Part shown: positions 34,532 through 45,325 of the stretch, in pieces
Position numbering within the stretch: position 1 is the stretch's first letter
Layout: each line of letters starts with the position of its first letter
NCBI GenBank assembly: GCA_963855995.1
Contig: OY979727.1
Coordinates: forward strand, 9,146,446-9,210,445
Direction: 5' to 3'
DNA: 64,000 nucleotides
DNA from: Muricea muricata
Taxonomy: Eukaryota > Cnidaria > Anthozoa > Malacalcyonacea > Plexauridae
Position numbers and translations under genes: made by a program
The notes under the pieces: model-generated
Told to the model about the DNA's origin: nothing
What the model saw: the letters and a program-made list of their open reading frames with translations, nothing else
Database searches by the model: none

Positions 34532-35310
34532 AATGTGAAGTACCTCAAGCAATTTCGACAAGACAGTGACGAAATGGTAGGCTGAGCTTAAAGATCAGAC
34601 AAGGAAAGGCACAAAAGGTTTCCAACATATTTATAAAGTCAATTTCAGTTAACTTAAAATAGATGTCAATTAATCATCTTATGTCAGTTAACCCCCAGGC
34701 TAACATAATTAATTTGCACTTCCCTGACACCTTTCCATTAAGAACTGTCTTGTCAACCATTCCAACAAGCCCGCAAATTTTATCAAGTTACGAAAATATT
34801 ATAAATGTAATTATTTATTCAGAACAATACTTTTTAAAGGTTGTAAGCATCTTCACAGCGAAATACCAAGCCAATACACATTCATAGAATTCAAAATGCT
34901 ATCACAAAGCTTTTATATTTCGCTGTCAAGATGACAACCATCTGTACAAAGAGATAACTCGAGAAAATACTTGTTAAATACTAGCAAAATATTAGAATTT
35001 AAAACAAATAAAATGTATGGAGGTAATATGACAACACGTTTATTTTAGAGCCAGTCAATTACAAAGACAATTTGCACAATTTACCTTTAGAAATCAACAA
35101 TTATTAGGCATTCGAATTATACAGCTATCAATTAATTATTAAGGTTGTCTTTCCAAAAAGCAAAAGCTGTGAGCTATGAACATGCATGGGATGATGCATT
35201 ATTGTTTATTTAGGCCATCATGCTCTGAGAATTACCTTTGCAAAAGTAAAATAACCATCGTCTGTTCCCTCGATGCTTTTCAAATAAATAATGCTGACCT
35301 TGGAGGCAGT
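33992..35310. other. Lmx 3' flank, non-coding
   Basis: No further exon recognised. A long AT dinucleotide tract lies within. The small frame 34663-34887 has no domain. Confidence 0.5.
34466..34528. repeat. (AT)n microsatellite
   Basis: About 30 uninterrupted TA units between TGTATAATA and GTAAATGTG. Confidence 0.95.
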
Positions 35311-35515
35311 CTGACCATATACGCAAATTTTTTATTAAAGCCTGCTTAGATTTGGTGGGACAACCTCCTCCGGTTCTACATTTTGCAAATGGTTAAAGCA
35401 GGGGGGAGGGAGATGTTCAGTGTGGTCATATATGCAGAATTTTATTAAAGCCTGTTTAGATTTGGTGGAACCACTTCCTCCTGTTCTAAATTTTGCAAAT
35501 ATTTAAAGCAGGGGG
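35311..35515 (+). repeat. two tandem copies, ~115 bp
   Basis: Both copies share CATATA.GCA.A.TTTTATTA, AAGCCTG.TTAGATTTGGTG, CCTCCTGTTCTA/CCTCCGGTTCTA and AAAGCAGGGGGG. Confidence 0.8.
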
Positions 35516-36060
35516 GGTGTCCAAGCCTATCCAACTGGATCCGGGAAAAAATATACCAGATGCGCTCACAGTTCATAATTTAGCTTTTGGAAGGACAACC
35601 TTTATTGAAATAGCTGCATAACAACAGTTTGTTTGTAAAGTCTCTTTTGATACACGGATAACACGGTGTAGTTTCGCCAAAAAACTATTTCTCCAGCTGA
35701 AGTTCATGTACAGACTTGAAATCATTCAAGAACCCAAGAACTCGTGAATTGACGTTCGTAAACACACATATAAACGTACGTAAACAGGTAGGTCGTTCAG
35801 TTGTACCAATATATAAGCATAGTAGCCCAAGGAACGCGGTGTTTTGTTTTGTATTGTTTTGTTTGTTGTATAATTTTTCCGTCTAGGAAAGTAAATTCAG
35901 ACTCAAAGAATTGGTTCTCGTTCGCATATAACCTCTAGAACTCACTGTGTACAAAACCAGCTGTCCAGAACGTCTTGTCTATAAAAGGTGGGAAAACCCC
36001 ATGCCAAATTCACATTCATCACATCCATGTCACATTCATTCGCAAACGGGACATTCTGAA
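35516..36060. other. non-coding interval
   Basis: No gene or strong repeat recognised. Confidence 0.5.
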
Positions 36061-36064
36061 TATT

Positions 36065-36140
36065 GTTAATGTTCACAGCACCGGCTATTAGTAAAACACG
36101 GAGTACAGAGCATCATTTACGGAGCAGTAGAAAAACCTAA
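36065..36140 (-). repeat. inverted relative of the satellite-edge cassette
   Basis: In reverse complement, CTACTGCTCCGTAAATG.TGCTC..TACTCCGTGTTTTACTAATAG-type sequence matches about 41850-41925, the cassette that sits at the left edge of the satellite and recurs inside it. Confidence 0.6.
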
Positions 36141-36204
36141 ATCGAGAGTTTTTCGTTAGAACAGCCTTTCATCCGACAGATGTGGTAGGACTTGATCCTT
36201 TAGG

Positions 36205-36345
36205 GTAAAATATATTTCAGCGTTCCAGGAATCGAACCTAGAGACCAATGTAGTACTGTTGATTCTTAACATAGTTAGAGCAGCGTAGTAAGTGGTGGGT
36301 TTTCTCCGGGTACTCCAGGTTCGAATGCGAAGACTCGTATGTAGT
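36205..36345. mobile_element. SINE-like fragment
   Basis: Minus strand shows a box B GGTTCGATTCC (36227-36237). The plus strand carries GTGGGTTTTCTCCGGGTACT at 36294-36313, the body motif shared with 1.7 kb and 8.07 kb. The relative orientation of head and body differs from the 1.7 kb copy, so this may be two adjacent fragments. Confidence 0.35.
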
Positions 36346-36534
36346 CGGTTTGTAGTCCTAGAGTAGAACACTTGGTAATTTGTGAAACAGTACTAAATTT
36401 GTCCCGACCACGGCCGCTGTTTTTTATTTTTATTTTCATAATAAAAGCCAAATGAAAATCACCGAAGAAAAAACCAGATCCTTGCAATGAAGAAAATGAA
36501 GAAATGTTCCTAGCAAGGCAAAGATCTGGAAAAA

Positions 36535-37110
36535 AACTCCGGTGATTTTGTACAACCGAATTGCCGCACCCCGGGGGAATAACCCTGCGTCATTTAGCCG
36601 AAACCGAAATATATAAAACAAGAACAGCGACAAAACAATCGTTTATTTCCTAACTAAATACAAAACAAAAATATACATGGTACCATAACCTAAATAAAAC
36701 AAGAATGGCAAAAAAAGCAAGAAAAAACGTAGAAAAAAAGAACAAGTTCAAAAATTTCTCAGCCGCCATATTTTTGTTCGTTCAGCAGCGCAAAAAAAGA
36801 TCTTCTACTAACAACTTGTTAGGATCACGAATTAATCTGGAAAAAAAACTCCAGTTATTTTTGTACACCGAATTTCCGCACCCCGGGGAATAAACCCTGC
36901 GCAAGATAGCCGAACGCGAAATATAAAAACAACAACAACAGGGAAATAATCAAAAGTTTATTTCCTATCGAAATACAACATAATATATATATAATACACA
37001 TAAACCCACATCAAGCAAGAATTGCAAGAAAAAAGTTACAAAGGAAAACGATCGAATAGTCATTTCTCAGACGCCATATTTTTTCCGCGATTTCTCAGTC
37101 GCCATATTTT
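36535..37110 (+). repeat. two tandem copies, ~305 bp
   Basis: Both have ACTCC.G.GATTTTGTACA/ATTTTTGTACACCGAATT, GCCGCACCCCGGGG / TCCGCACCCCGGGG, AACCCTGCG, TAGCCGAA..CGAAATATA, GTTTATTTCCTA and CAAGAATTGCAAGAAAAA-type sequence; the first block begins near 36533 and the second near 36838. The small frames across it are not coding. Confidence 0.75.
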
Positions 37111-39734
37111 GCCGTTCTTTTAGTAACAATATTTAGGGTTAGTAATTAATCTTCTGATTGTTCAAGAAGACACGTTGATGTCAGTAGCATGTTTCCGAAA
37201 ATAATTTAGAAAATGGATCCAACTTCTGAACATATTCCACAATGCAAAAGACGTAAAGACACTTGGATATATTTTTGATATGTGCATTTACGCGTTTTAC
37301 ATGTCTATGCGCTTCCTTTTCGCACCTAGCCTTAGGCCCTAATTTGTCTCTACCCTAACGCTACCCTAGCGCGGCTGATCTGGGCGCAGCGCAGTACTGG
37401 GCGCAGTCGAAAAGCCTATTAGCACACATCTGTTTGGGTACTCAAAAGTAGCCAAACTTAGCGTTGCGTTTTAGTTTTAAAGTCTGATTTACATTGACAA
37501 AGTCTCTGTAACACAGTAAAAACTTTGCATGAATAAATTTTAAGATTCTAAGATTTTAAGAATTTAAAAAGTCTTCAAAAGGAAAAAAGTCTGTTATTAA
37601 CACCAAACCAATTTCCTCGAAGATTCCATTCAAAACATAAAATTTATTCACGCAAAATTCCTTCATGCTGTTTATAGTGTTAACAAGACTTACCTTATCT
37701 ACGTTAGCGTTTAAATACTTCACTGGAAGTTTGACCGAGCTAATGTATGATCAGTTAGAAACGCCCGGAACGAAACATGGAAACATTCCACGTTTCTACG
37801 AGAACCATAAGTGAGCTTGATCGATGGAGTGCTTTCTTGCCAGCCATGTTGAAAAAGTGAACATACAACTGAACTGACCATTAAATTTTTGTCATTCAAA
37901 GATGAACTTGTTCACAAAGCAAGACAAGAAAACACTCCATGAGGCAGAATAACTGTTTATATTTTAATAGAAAAATTCTGATGCAGCAAAGAATTAAGTC
38001 GGTCCCCTGTCAGGAGACAGAACACTTCTTACGTTAACAGTTAATGGCTCGCGTCTTGATAACTATTAACGTCTTAACAAATTGAACCAGAAGACTTCGG
38101 TGGACGGAAAATATAGAAAACCTATATTTCAACCAAGCTACTTCTAAGTCAATTTGCCGGATTAAAATGGCTTATTTTATCGACGTTTTTTTCTTTTCAT
38201 CTTTTTATTTTTTAATTCGCCATATTGTTTCGACATTTTAAGCCATTTTATTTAATTAGTAAATGTGGTGTGTCGCGCAACTGAACTATCTACAATACTC
38301 TAACTACACATGCACTGTTCGCCGTGGGCCCTAGCTGCTGCGCATTATAATACCCCTGAATATGGCGTCTCGTCATGCCCCTAACTTAACCTAACCTAGT
38401 GCGTGTCGCACCTATGAGCCACCATAAACAGGGGTTGACTCACTCACATCTTTCGTTGATTGTCTGCGTTGTCCCACACCAAGAGAAACCTAGACAATGG
38501 TAGCGGACTTCGTCATGAAGCTAGCCCAGCTAACCAATGTGCATGCTTTTACCTGCTGCGGTAGATACATTGAAAGGGCCCCCTCTTCTTCTTGTATTTT
38601 ACAAAGCATCTCTCTTCTTACAAGTACCACTTGTACCCTCTAAACTATGGATACCATTTGTACCCTCCTAACCCCAAGGAAAACATTGCCAGTTCTCATG
38701 AAGTGCCTTCCACCTCAGGTAAATTGTTTTTGGCAAGGTTTTCACACAGTGAACTTATCAAATGCATCGAGATGAATCTACGTTAAAAGTCTGGCAAAGC
38801 TTTACTTGCACACATCCTAGGTCTTAGCATCCTGTCTAATCTAGGGCCGGCGCGCGTCGCTCCTAACGCTAAAGCCTGTTTTCCTTCAGACAAACCTGTT
38901 CGTGCAAAGCGAAAACGAGAAGCGATTTGTCGTCAATAACCTGCATGCGTCGCCAAATTTCTGTTTTTGCTTTACACAAAGAGGGTTCGTCTGATGCAGA
39001 ACAAACTTTACGCACTTAAGCAAATATATTCAGAGAGGGGATAGGAAAACGTTGGCACAATTCGCCAAGCCGAAATGCTAACATGCAAAACACAACATAA
39101 ACTGATAAACTCACTCAGTACTGCAGGTCTGTCGTCGCTGTTATTGTAGGTATCCATTGGACGCCACCAATTTGGAACTTAGTTTTGCCAAATCATGCAG
39201 CTCAAAAAAAGTTCATTGAAAACATCTCTCATGCACGTGCGTTAAAAACTTTAAAATCTGTATCAAAATGCCGCCGAGTAAAACGCTAGGCAAAACCAGG
39301 CAAGCAAAAAACTGACCACAAATCAAAGTTTGGTCTCATTCCAAATTAATATTTCCAGCCTTGCTGAAAAATAATTCCAATTTCATACCGCAGACAACAA
39401 GCACAAACGTAGGATGGCCAGACCTAAACCTGCGCTGGCTGTTTAACGAGAATCAATCGAAAGGACTCGTCAGCAACTCGGGAAATTTCGATTCGAAATA
39501 ATACCACTCCTCGACAATGACCAACCAGTCATCTGCGAAAGTTTTATCTAGCGTTTTAGCCTTTGCCAAAATGGTGTAAATTCTAAAATTTTATTGCAAA
39601 CATATCTTTAAAAAAATTTAGAGAAGCAACCTGAAAATATAGTTTTTAGAAGAAAATTCCATGTTTTGCTCGAAAATTTTAGCAGAAATTTTTATCTCTA
39701 ATTGGGCGACCGTCGGGATTTCTCTTTCGTACTG
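37111..39734. other. non-coding interval
   Basis: 2.6 kb with no recognisable gene, RNA gene or large repeat. The frame 38592-38786 contains a short internal duplication of a Tyr-His-Leu-Tyr-Pro type peptide and has no domain. Confidence 0.5.
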
Positions 39735-40045
39735 GCGCTAGCTGGTTGGTAGGCTGGCTGGATGGCTGGACTTGATTTGACTTGACTTGACTACTGGCTC
39801 GCTAGGCTTGGCTCTTGGCTCAATTAGTTGCCTTGACTTAGCTGGCTTGGCTTCACGTTGACATGTGTTAGCTTGCGTTTTCTTGATGCGTTTGCTTTAC
39901 ATGGACTGACTTAGCTTGACATGGCTGAAGATTGATCATGGGCGAAGCTTGACTATGGCTAAAGCTTGATAATGGCTGAAGCTTGACTATATCTGAAGCT
40001 TGATGATGGCTGAAGCTTGACCATGGCCGAAGCTTGACTATATCT
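39735..40045 (+). repeat. GCTTGACT-type minisatellite
   Basis: First a loose run of TGGCT/CTTGACTTGA words, then about six copies of a 22-bp-like unit GCTGAAGCTTGACTATGGCT at 39920-40040. Confidence 0.8.
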
Positions 40046-40948
40046 TGATATAGCTTGCGAGATGGCGTCGCTTGGTCTGCTCGAGAACTGGAAAATTCTC
40101 AGGATGAGTAATAATATAATTTTTGCCCGTTCACATGGTTTTTTGCGTATTCTATCACGTTTGTCTTCAGCTGTTCGTTTTCGAAATGAGCTTATCGTAT
40201 CGCCTCTTTCTTTCTCGTAAAGTCTAAAGAAAAATACACATAATATAAAAACATATAACTAATTGCATTGAATTTAGCCTAATGAAGTTATAACCCAGGG
40301 TTTAAAGCTTGAAAAGTTTCATTTAAACAACAAACAAGAACATTCAAACCACCCAACGCTTACCTCGTGGTTGCAACTTCGCCAACCACGAGGCGTTTCT
40401 CTGCACGAATTTTCTTCAAATTTCTCAGCTAAAACAAAAGATAAAGTAATGAATGTAAGTCAATGACTTCAAAGCAAACACGCTAGTAAAGTAAAATTTA
40501 GGGAAAAATCAAGGAACAGTTCGAACAGAGCGATTTAAAGTCTTCGAAAATTTCGTACTAAAATTTCAATCCAACTTGGTCTTCGAACAATTGACTATAT
40601 ATAAAATTCATTCAACCTTTATTATTAATCAAACAGCTAGCGATAGACAAACTTTGTACCTAGTTACCTAGTTCACTTCTTGTCAAGGCACACTTAGACG
40701 TTGTTTAGGCGTTTTAAAAAACCTTCTTTCTTCTTAAGTTCACATAGCAAATGCGGTCCAACCTTTGAGTCCTCGTGGTTAAGTTTGCTGGATATTTGGA
40801 TTCTCTTCTACTCCTATTCCTACTCCGCGGCTCGTGATTGGTTGCGACGAAAAGCATTGATTGGTGTGAGTACACAAGGGAATAACGTTTAGACCTGTCG
40901 AATTGCATTCATAAGCTCTGTTTATTAGTCCAAGGCAGCTCAAATTGT
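40046..40948. other. non-coding interval
   Basis: No gene recognised. A short hairpin ACCTCGTGGTTGC.../GCCAACCACGAGG occurs at about 40362-40393. Confidence 0.5.
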
Positions 40949-40949
40949 A

Positions 40950-41164
40950 CAGGGTGTCCTACAAAAGGCGGACGCTATTGGATTCAGCTATTGTTAGAAT
41001 TTGAATGGCCTAGCAGTATAATTGCTCCAGAGTGCCCCAGAAAAATAGACGCTGTTGAAATCACTTATTGTTAGAACTTTGAATGGCTTAGCACTAACTT
41101 CTAGGCCATTCGAATTCTAACAATAGTTGAATTAAATAGCGTCCGCTTTTTGTTGAACACCCTG
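40950..41164. mobile_element. 215-bp foldback MITE with CAGGGTGT ends
   Basis: CAGGGTGTCCTACAAAAGGC at the left and AACACCCTG at the right are inverted. The arms continue with GCGGACGCTATT / AATAGCGTCCGC, TTGTTAGAATTTGAATGGCC and the inverse GGCCATTCGAATTCTAACAA. The ends resemble those of 20897-21647, but no clean TA duplication was seen at the right side. Confidence 0.8.
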
Positions 41165-41182
41165 TCACAGTACAAGAAATGG

Positions 41183-41345
41183 ACAGCAGGGACACTCAGC
41201 AGTGCAACAAGACGCCCTATTATTATTATGCAGTTTACTTGCTGCTACCAGCCAGTTCAACGTTCTTATTGGCCAGAAAATGCAATTGACTTTAATTGAC
41301 TGGCTGGCATAATGGTAATGAGATGCGTAATGCAATATGCGTGAT
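41183..41345. mobile_element. partial copy of the 4.0 kb MITE
   Basis: CACTCAGCAGTGCAACA, TTATGCAGTTTACT, CCAGCCAGTTCA, TATTGGCCAGAAAATGCAAT and GCGTAATGC follow the order found in 4011-4217. The 23-bp ends are missing. Confidence 0.7.
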
Positions 41346-41845
41346 ACACAAACTTTAATTAGTGGAGCACGGAGTACGGAGCACGGGTAATTATTATTTT
41401 GCAGAAACTAAAAATATCAGACTCCGAGATTCCCTCAATATCTCAAACTCAGATTGACACAACAGTGCAATTTGCAGCGATTTTACCTTGATACCGGCTT
41501 AAAGGTTATATTCAATACTTCACGTACTCTAGTTTTAGGTTTTTATTGTTGCTTTCGTACCTACGATTGGCAGCATTAAGAAATTCCCGCCAGTTTTCGT
41601 ACGTCACCTCATATTCAGTTTATCCCATACAAACGCAAAATGTGCCTGAAACTATTAAATATCGAGCACAACAATTGTCAATTGCTGTCCTAAGACTCTA
41701 AGTTTAGCTTATAGAAACTTTATCTACTTTTATATAAAAACTGCATGCTATTTAAAACGAATACGCGAAAAGTTTTTACTACTAATAATAAAATTTGTAA
41801 TAATGATGAGATTAAACAATGTATAGTTTATCATAAAGGACTTAG
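41346..41845. other. non-coding interval
   Basis: No gene recognised. Confidence 0.5.
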
Positions 41846-42085
41846 GTTTTCCTACTGCTCCGTAAAGTGGTGCCCCGCAATCTGTAAATGGTGCTCCTTA
41901 CTCCGTGTTTTACTAATAGCTCACAGCACCTGATTTGCAGGTTTGTGCGTCACCTCCCCCCCTCCCCTGTGGATGAGCTTTTTAATTAACGCTCCAAAAA
42001 AAGTTCAAAGTACGCACACGAAATAATCCTCAGAAATTTGAATTCTCCACCATACCCATCAGAAAAATCGAAATAATCAAAAAGA
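41846..42085 (+). repeat. satellite-edge cassette, copy 1
   Basis: Starts near GGTTTTCCTACTGCTCCG and includes TGGTGCTCCTTACTCCGTGT, CCTGATTTGCAGGTTTGTGC and GAAATAATCCTCAGAAATTT. It recurs with few changes 1914 bp downstream, inside the array. Confidence 0.85.
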
Positions 42086-45000
42086 AGCCGACAGTCATAA
42101 CTTCCCAGGAATTGAATGATTCTATCTGGTAATTCACACCAAAGCCTTTACCACTCGAACACACATTCATCCTTGAGCACGGGTTGTAAATTATTGACTT
42201 TAACCAATTTTTAACTTCTTTTTAAGCAAAAACATACCCAACTGTCCTGAGCTCGAGATTTGAACCAAAGGTTCTGGTAATTCATATCAAAGCCTTTACC
42301 ACTGGACCACACGTTCATGCATGTGCACCGGATGTAAATTAATGACTTTAACCAATTTTTAACTTCTTTTTAAGCAAAAACATTCCCAACTGTTCTGAGC
42401 GAGATTTGAACAAATGGTTCTGGTAATTCATATCAAAGCCTTTACCACTGGACCACACGTTGATGCATGTGCACCTGATGTAAATTATTGACTTTAACCA
42501 ATTTTTAACTTCTTTTTAAGCAAAAATATTCCCAATTGTCCTGAGCGAGATTTGAACGAAAGGATCTGGTTGTTCATATCAAAGCCTTTACCACTGGACC
42601 ACACGTTCAGGCATGCGCACCTGATGTAAATTATTGACTTTAACCAATTTTTAACTTCTTTTTAAGCAAAAATATTCCCAACTGTCCTGAGCGCGATTTG
42701 AACCAAAGGATCTGACAATTCATATCAAAGCCTTTACCACTGGACCACACGTTCATGCATGTGCACCTGATTTAAATATTTAACTTTAACCAATTTTTAA
42801 CTTCTTTTTAAGCAAAAATATTCCCAACTGTCCTGAGCGAGATTTGAACCAAAGGATCTAGTAATTCATATCAAAGCCTTTACCACTGGACCACAAGCTC
42901 ATGCATGGGCACCTGATGTAAATTATTAACTTTAACCAATTTTTAACTTCTTTTTAAGCAAAAATATTCCCAACTGTTTTGAGCGAGATTTGAACCAAGG
43001 GATCTGACAATTCATATCAAAGCCTCTACCACTGGACCACACGTTCATGCATGTGCACCTGATTTAAATTATTAACTTTAATCAATTTTTAACTTCTTTT
43101 TAAGCAAAAATATTCCCAACTGTCCTGAGCGAGATTTAAACCAAAGGATCTGGTAATATACATCAAAGCTTTTACCACTGGACCACACATTCATGCATGT
43201 GCACCTGATGTAAATTATTCACTTTCACCAATTTTTAACTTCTTTTGAAGGAAAAATATTCCCAACTGTCCTCAGCGAGATTTGAACCAAAGGATCTAGT
43301 AATTCATATCAAAGCCTTTACCACTGGACCACAAGTTCATGCATGGGCACCTGATGTAAATTATTAACTTTAACCAATTTTTAACTTCTTTTTAAGCAAA
43401 ACTATTCCCAACTGTTTTGAGCGAGATTTGAACCAAAGGATCTGGTTATTCATATCGAAGCCTTTACCACTGGACCACACGTTCATGCATGTGCACCTGA
43501 TGTAAATTATTGACTTTAACCAATTTTAAACTTCTTTTCAAGGAAAAACATTCCAAACTGTCCTGAGGGAGATTTGAACCAAAGGACCTAGTAATTCATA
43601 TCAAAGCCTTTACCACTGGACCACACGTTCATGCATGTGCACCTGATGTAAATTATTAACTTTAACCAATTTTTAACTTCTTTTCAAGGAAAAATATTCC
43701 CAACTGTCCTGAGCGAGATTTGAACCAAAGGAACTAGTAATTCATATCAAAGCCTTTACCACTGGACCACACGTTCATGCATGGTGCCCCGCGATCCGTA
43801 AATGGTGCTCCTTACTCCGTGTTTTACTAATAGCTCACAGCACCTGATTTGCAGGTTTGTGCGTCACCTCCCCCCCCCCCTGTGGATGAGCTTTTTAATT
43901 AACGCTTCAAAAAAAAGTTCAAACTACGGACACGAAATAATCCTCAGAAATTTGAATTCTCCACCATATTCATCAGAAAAATCGAAATAATCAAAAAGAA
44001 GCCGACAGTCATAACCTCCCAGAATTTGAACGATTCTTTCTGGTAATTCACACCAAAGCCTTTACCACTCGAACACACATTCATCCTTGAGCACGTGTTG
44101 TAAATTATTGACTTTAACCAATTTTTAACTTCTTTTTAAGCAAAAACATTCCCAACTGTCCTGAGCGAGATTTGAACCAAAGGTTCTGGTCATTCACACC
44201 GAAGCCTTTACCACTCGAACACACATTCATCCTTGAGCACGTGTTGTAAATTATTGACTTTAACCAATTTTTAATTTCTTTTTAACCAAACACATTCCCA
44301 ACTGTCCTGAGTGAGATTTGAACCAAAGGTTCTGGTAATTCATATCAAAGCCTTTAGCACTACACCACACGTTCATGCATGTGCACCGGATGTAAATTAT
44401 TGATTTTAACCAATTTTTAACTTCTTTTTAAGCAAAAATATTCCCAACTGTCCTGAGCGATATTTGAAGAAATGGTTCTGGTAATTCATACCAAACCCTT
44501 TACCACTGGACCACACGGTTATGCATGCGCGCCTGATGTAAATTATTGACTTTAACCAATTTTTAACTTCTTTTTAAGCAAAAACATTCCCCACTGTCCT
44601 GAGCGAGATTTGAATCAAAGGATCTAATAATTCATATCAAAGCCTTTACCACTGGACCACACGTTCATGCATGCGCAGCTGGTATAAATTATAGACTTTA
44701 ACCAATTTTTAACTTCTTTTTAAGCAAAACTATTCCGAGCTGTCCTGGGCGAGATTTGAACCGAAGGATCTGGTAATTCATATCAAAGCCTTTACCACTG
44801 GACCACACGTTCATGCATGTGCACCTGATGTAAATTATTAACTTTAACCAATTTTTAACTTCTTTTTAAGCAAAAATATTCCCAACTGTCCTGAGTGATA
44901 TTTGAACCAAAGGATCTGGAAATTCATATCAAAGCTTTTACCACTGGACCACACATTCATGCATGCGCACCTGATGTAAATTATTGACTTTAACCAATTT

Positions 45001-45325
45001 TTAACTTCTTTTGAAGGAAAAATATCCCCAACTGTCCTCAGCGAGATTTGAACCAAAGGATCTAGTAATTCATATCAAAGCCTTGGACCACACGTTCATG
45101 CATGGGCACCTGATGTAAATTATTAACTTTAACCAATTTTTAACTTCTTTTTAAGAAAAAATATTCCCAACTGTTGTGAGCGAGATTTGAACCAAAGGAC
45201 CTAATAATTCATATCAAAGCCTTTACCACTGGACCACACGCCCATGCATGTGCACCTGATGTAAATTATTAACCTTAACCAATTTTTCACTTCTTTTTAA
45301 GCAAAAACATCCCCAACTGTTCTGA
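42086..45325 (-). repeat. tRNA-like satellite array A (minus orientation), ~146-bp unit
   Basis: About 20 head-to-tail units, interrupted once by the cassette at 43783-44025. Read on the minus strand a unit contains TGGTCCAGTGGTAAAGG, a match to the tRNA box A consensus, then GGTTCAAATCTC, a box B match, starting 43 nt after the first base of box A as in a tRNA. A conserved tail follows (ACAGTTGGGAATA, AAGAAGTTAAAAATTGGTTA, AATAATTTACATCA). T-stem and acceptor pairing are not preserved, so these are not functional tRNAs. This array differs from array B between the boxes (GCTTTGATATGAATTACCAG). Confidence 0.9.
43783..44025 (+). repeat. satellite-edge cassette, copy 2 (inside array A)
   Basis: Repeats 41869-42111 at an offset of 1914 bp (TGCCCCGC at 41871 and 43785). 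The first half of array A plus its left edge has therefore been duplicated as a block, rather than the cassette inserting twice. Confidence 0.85.
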
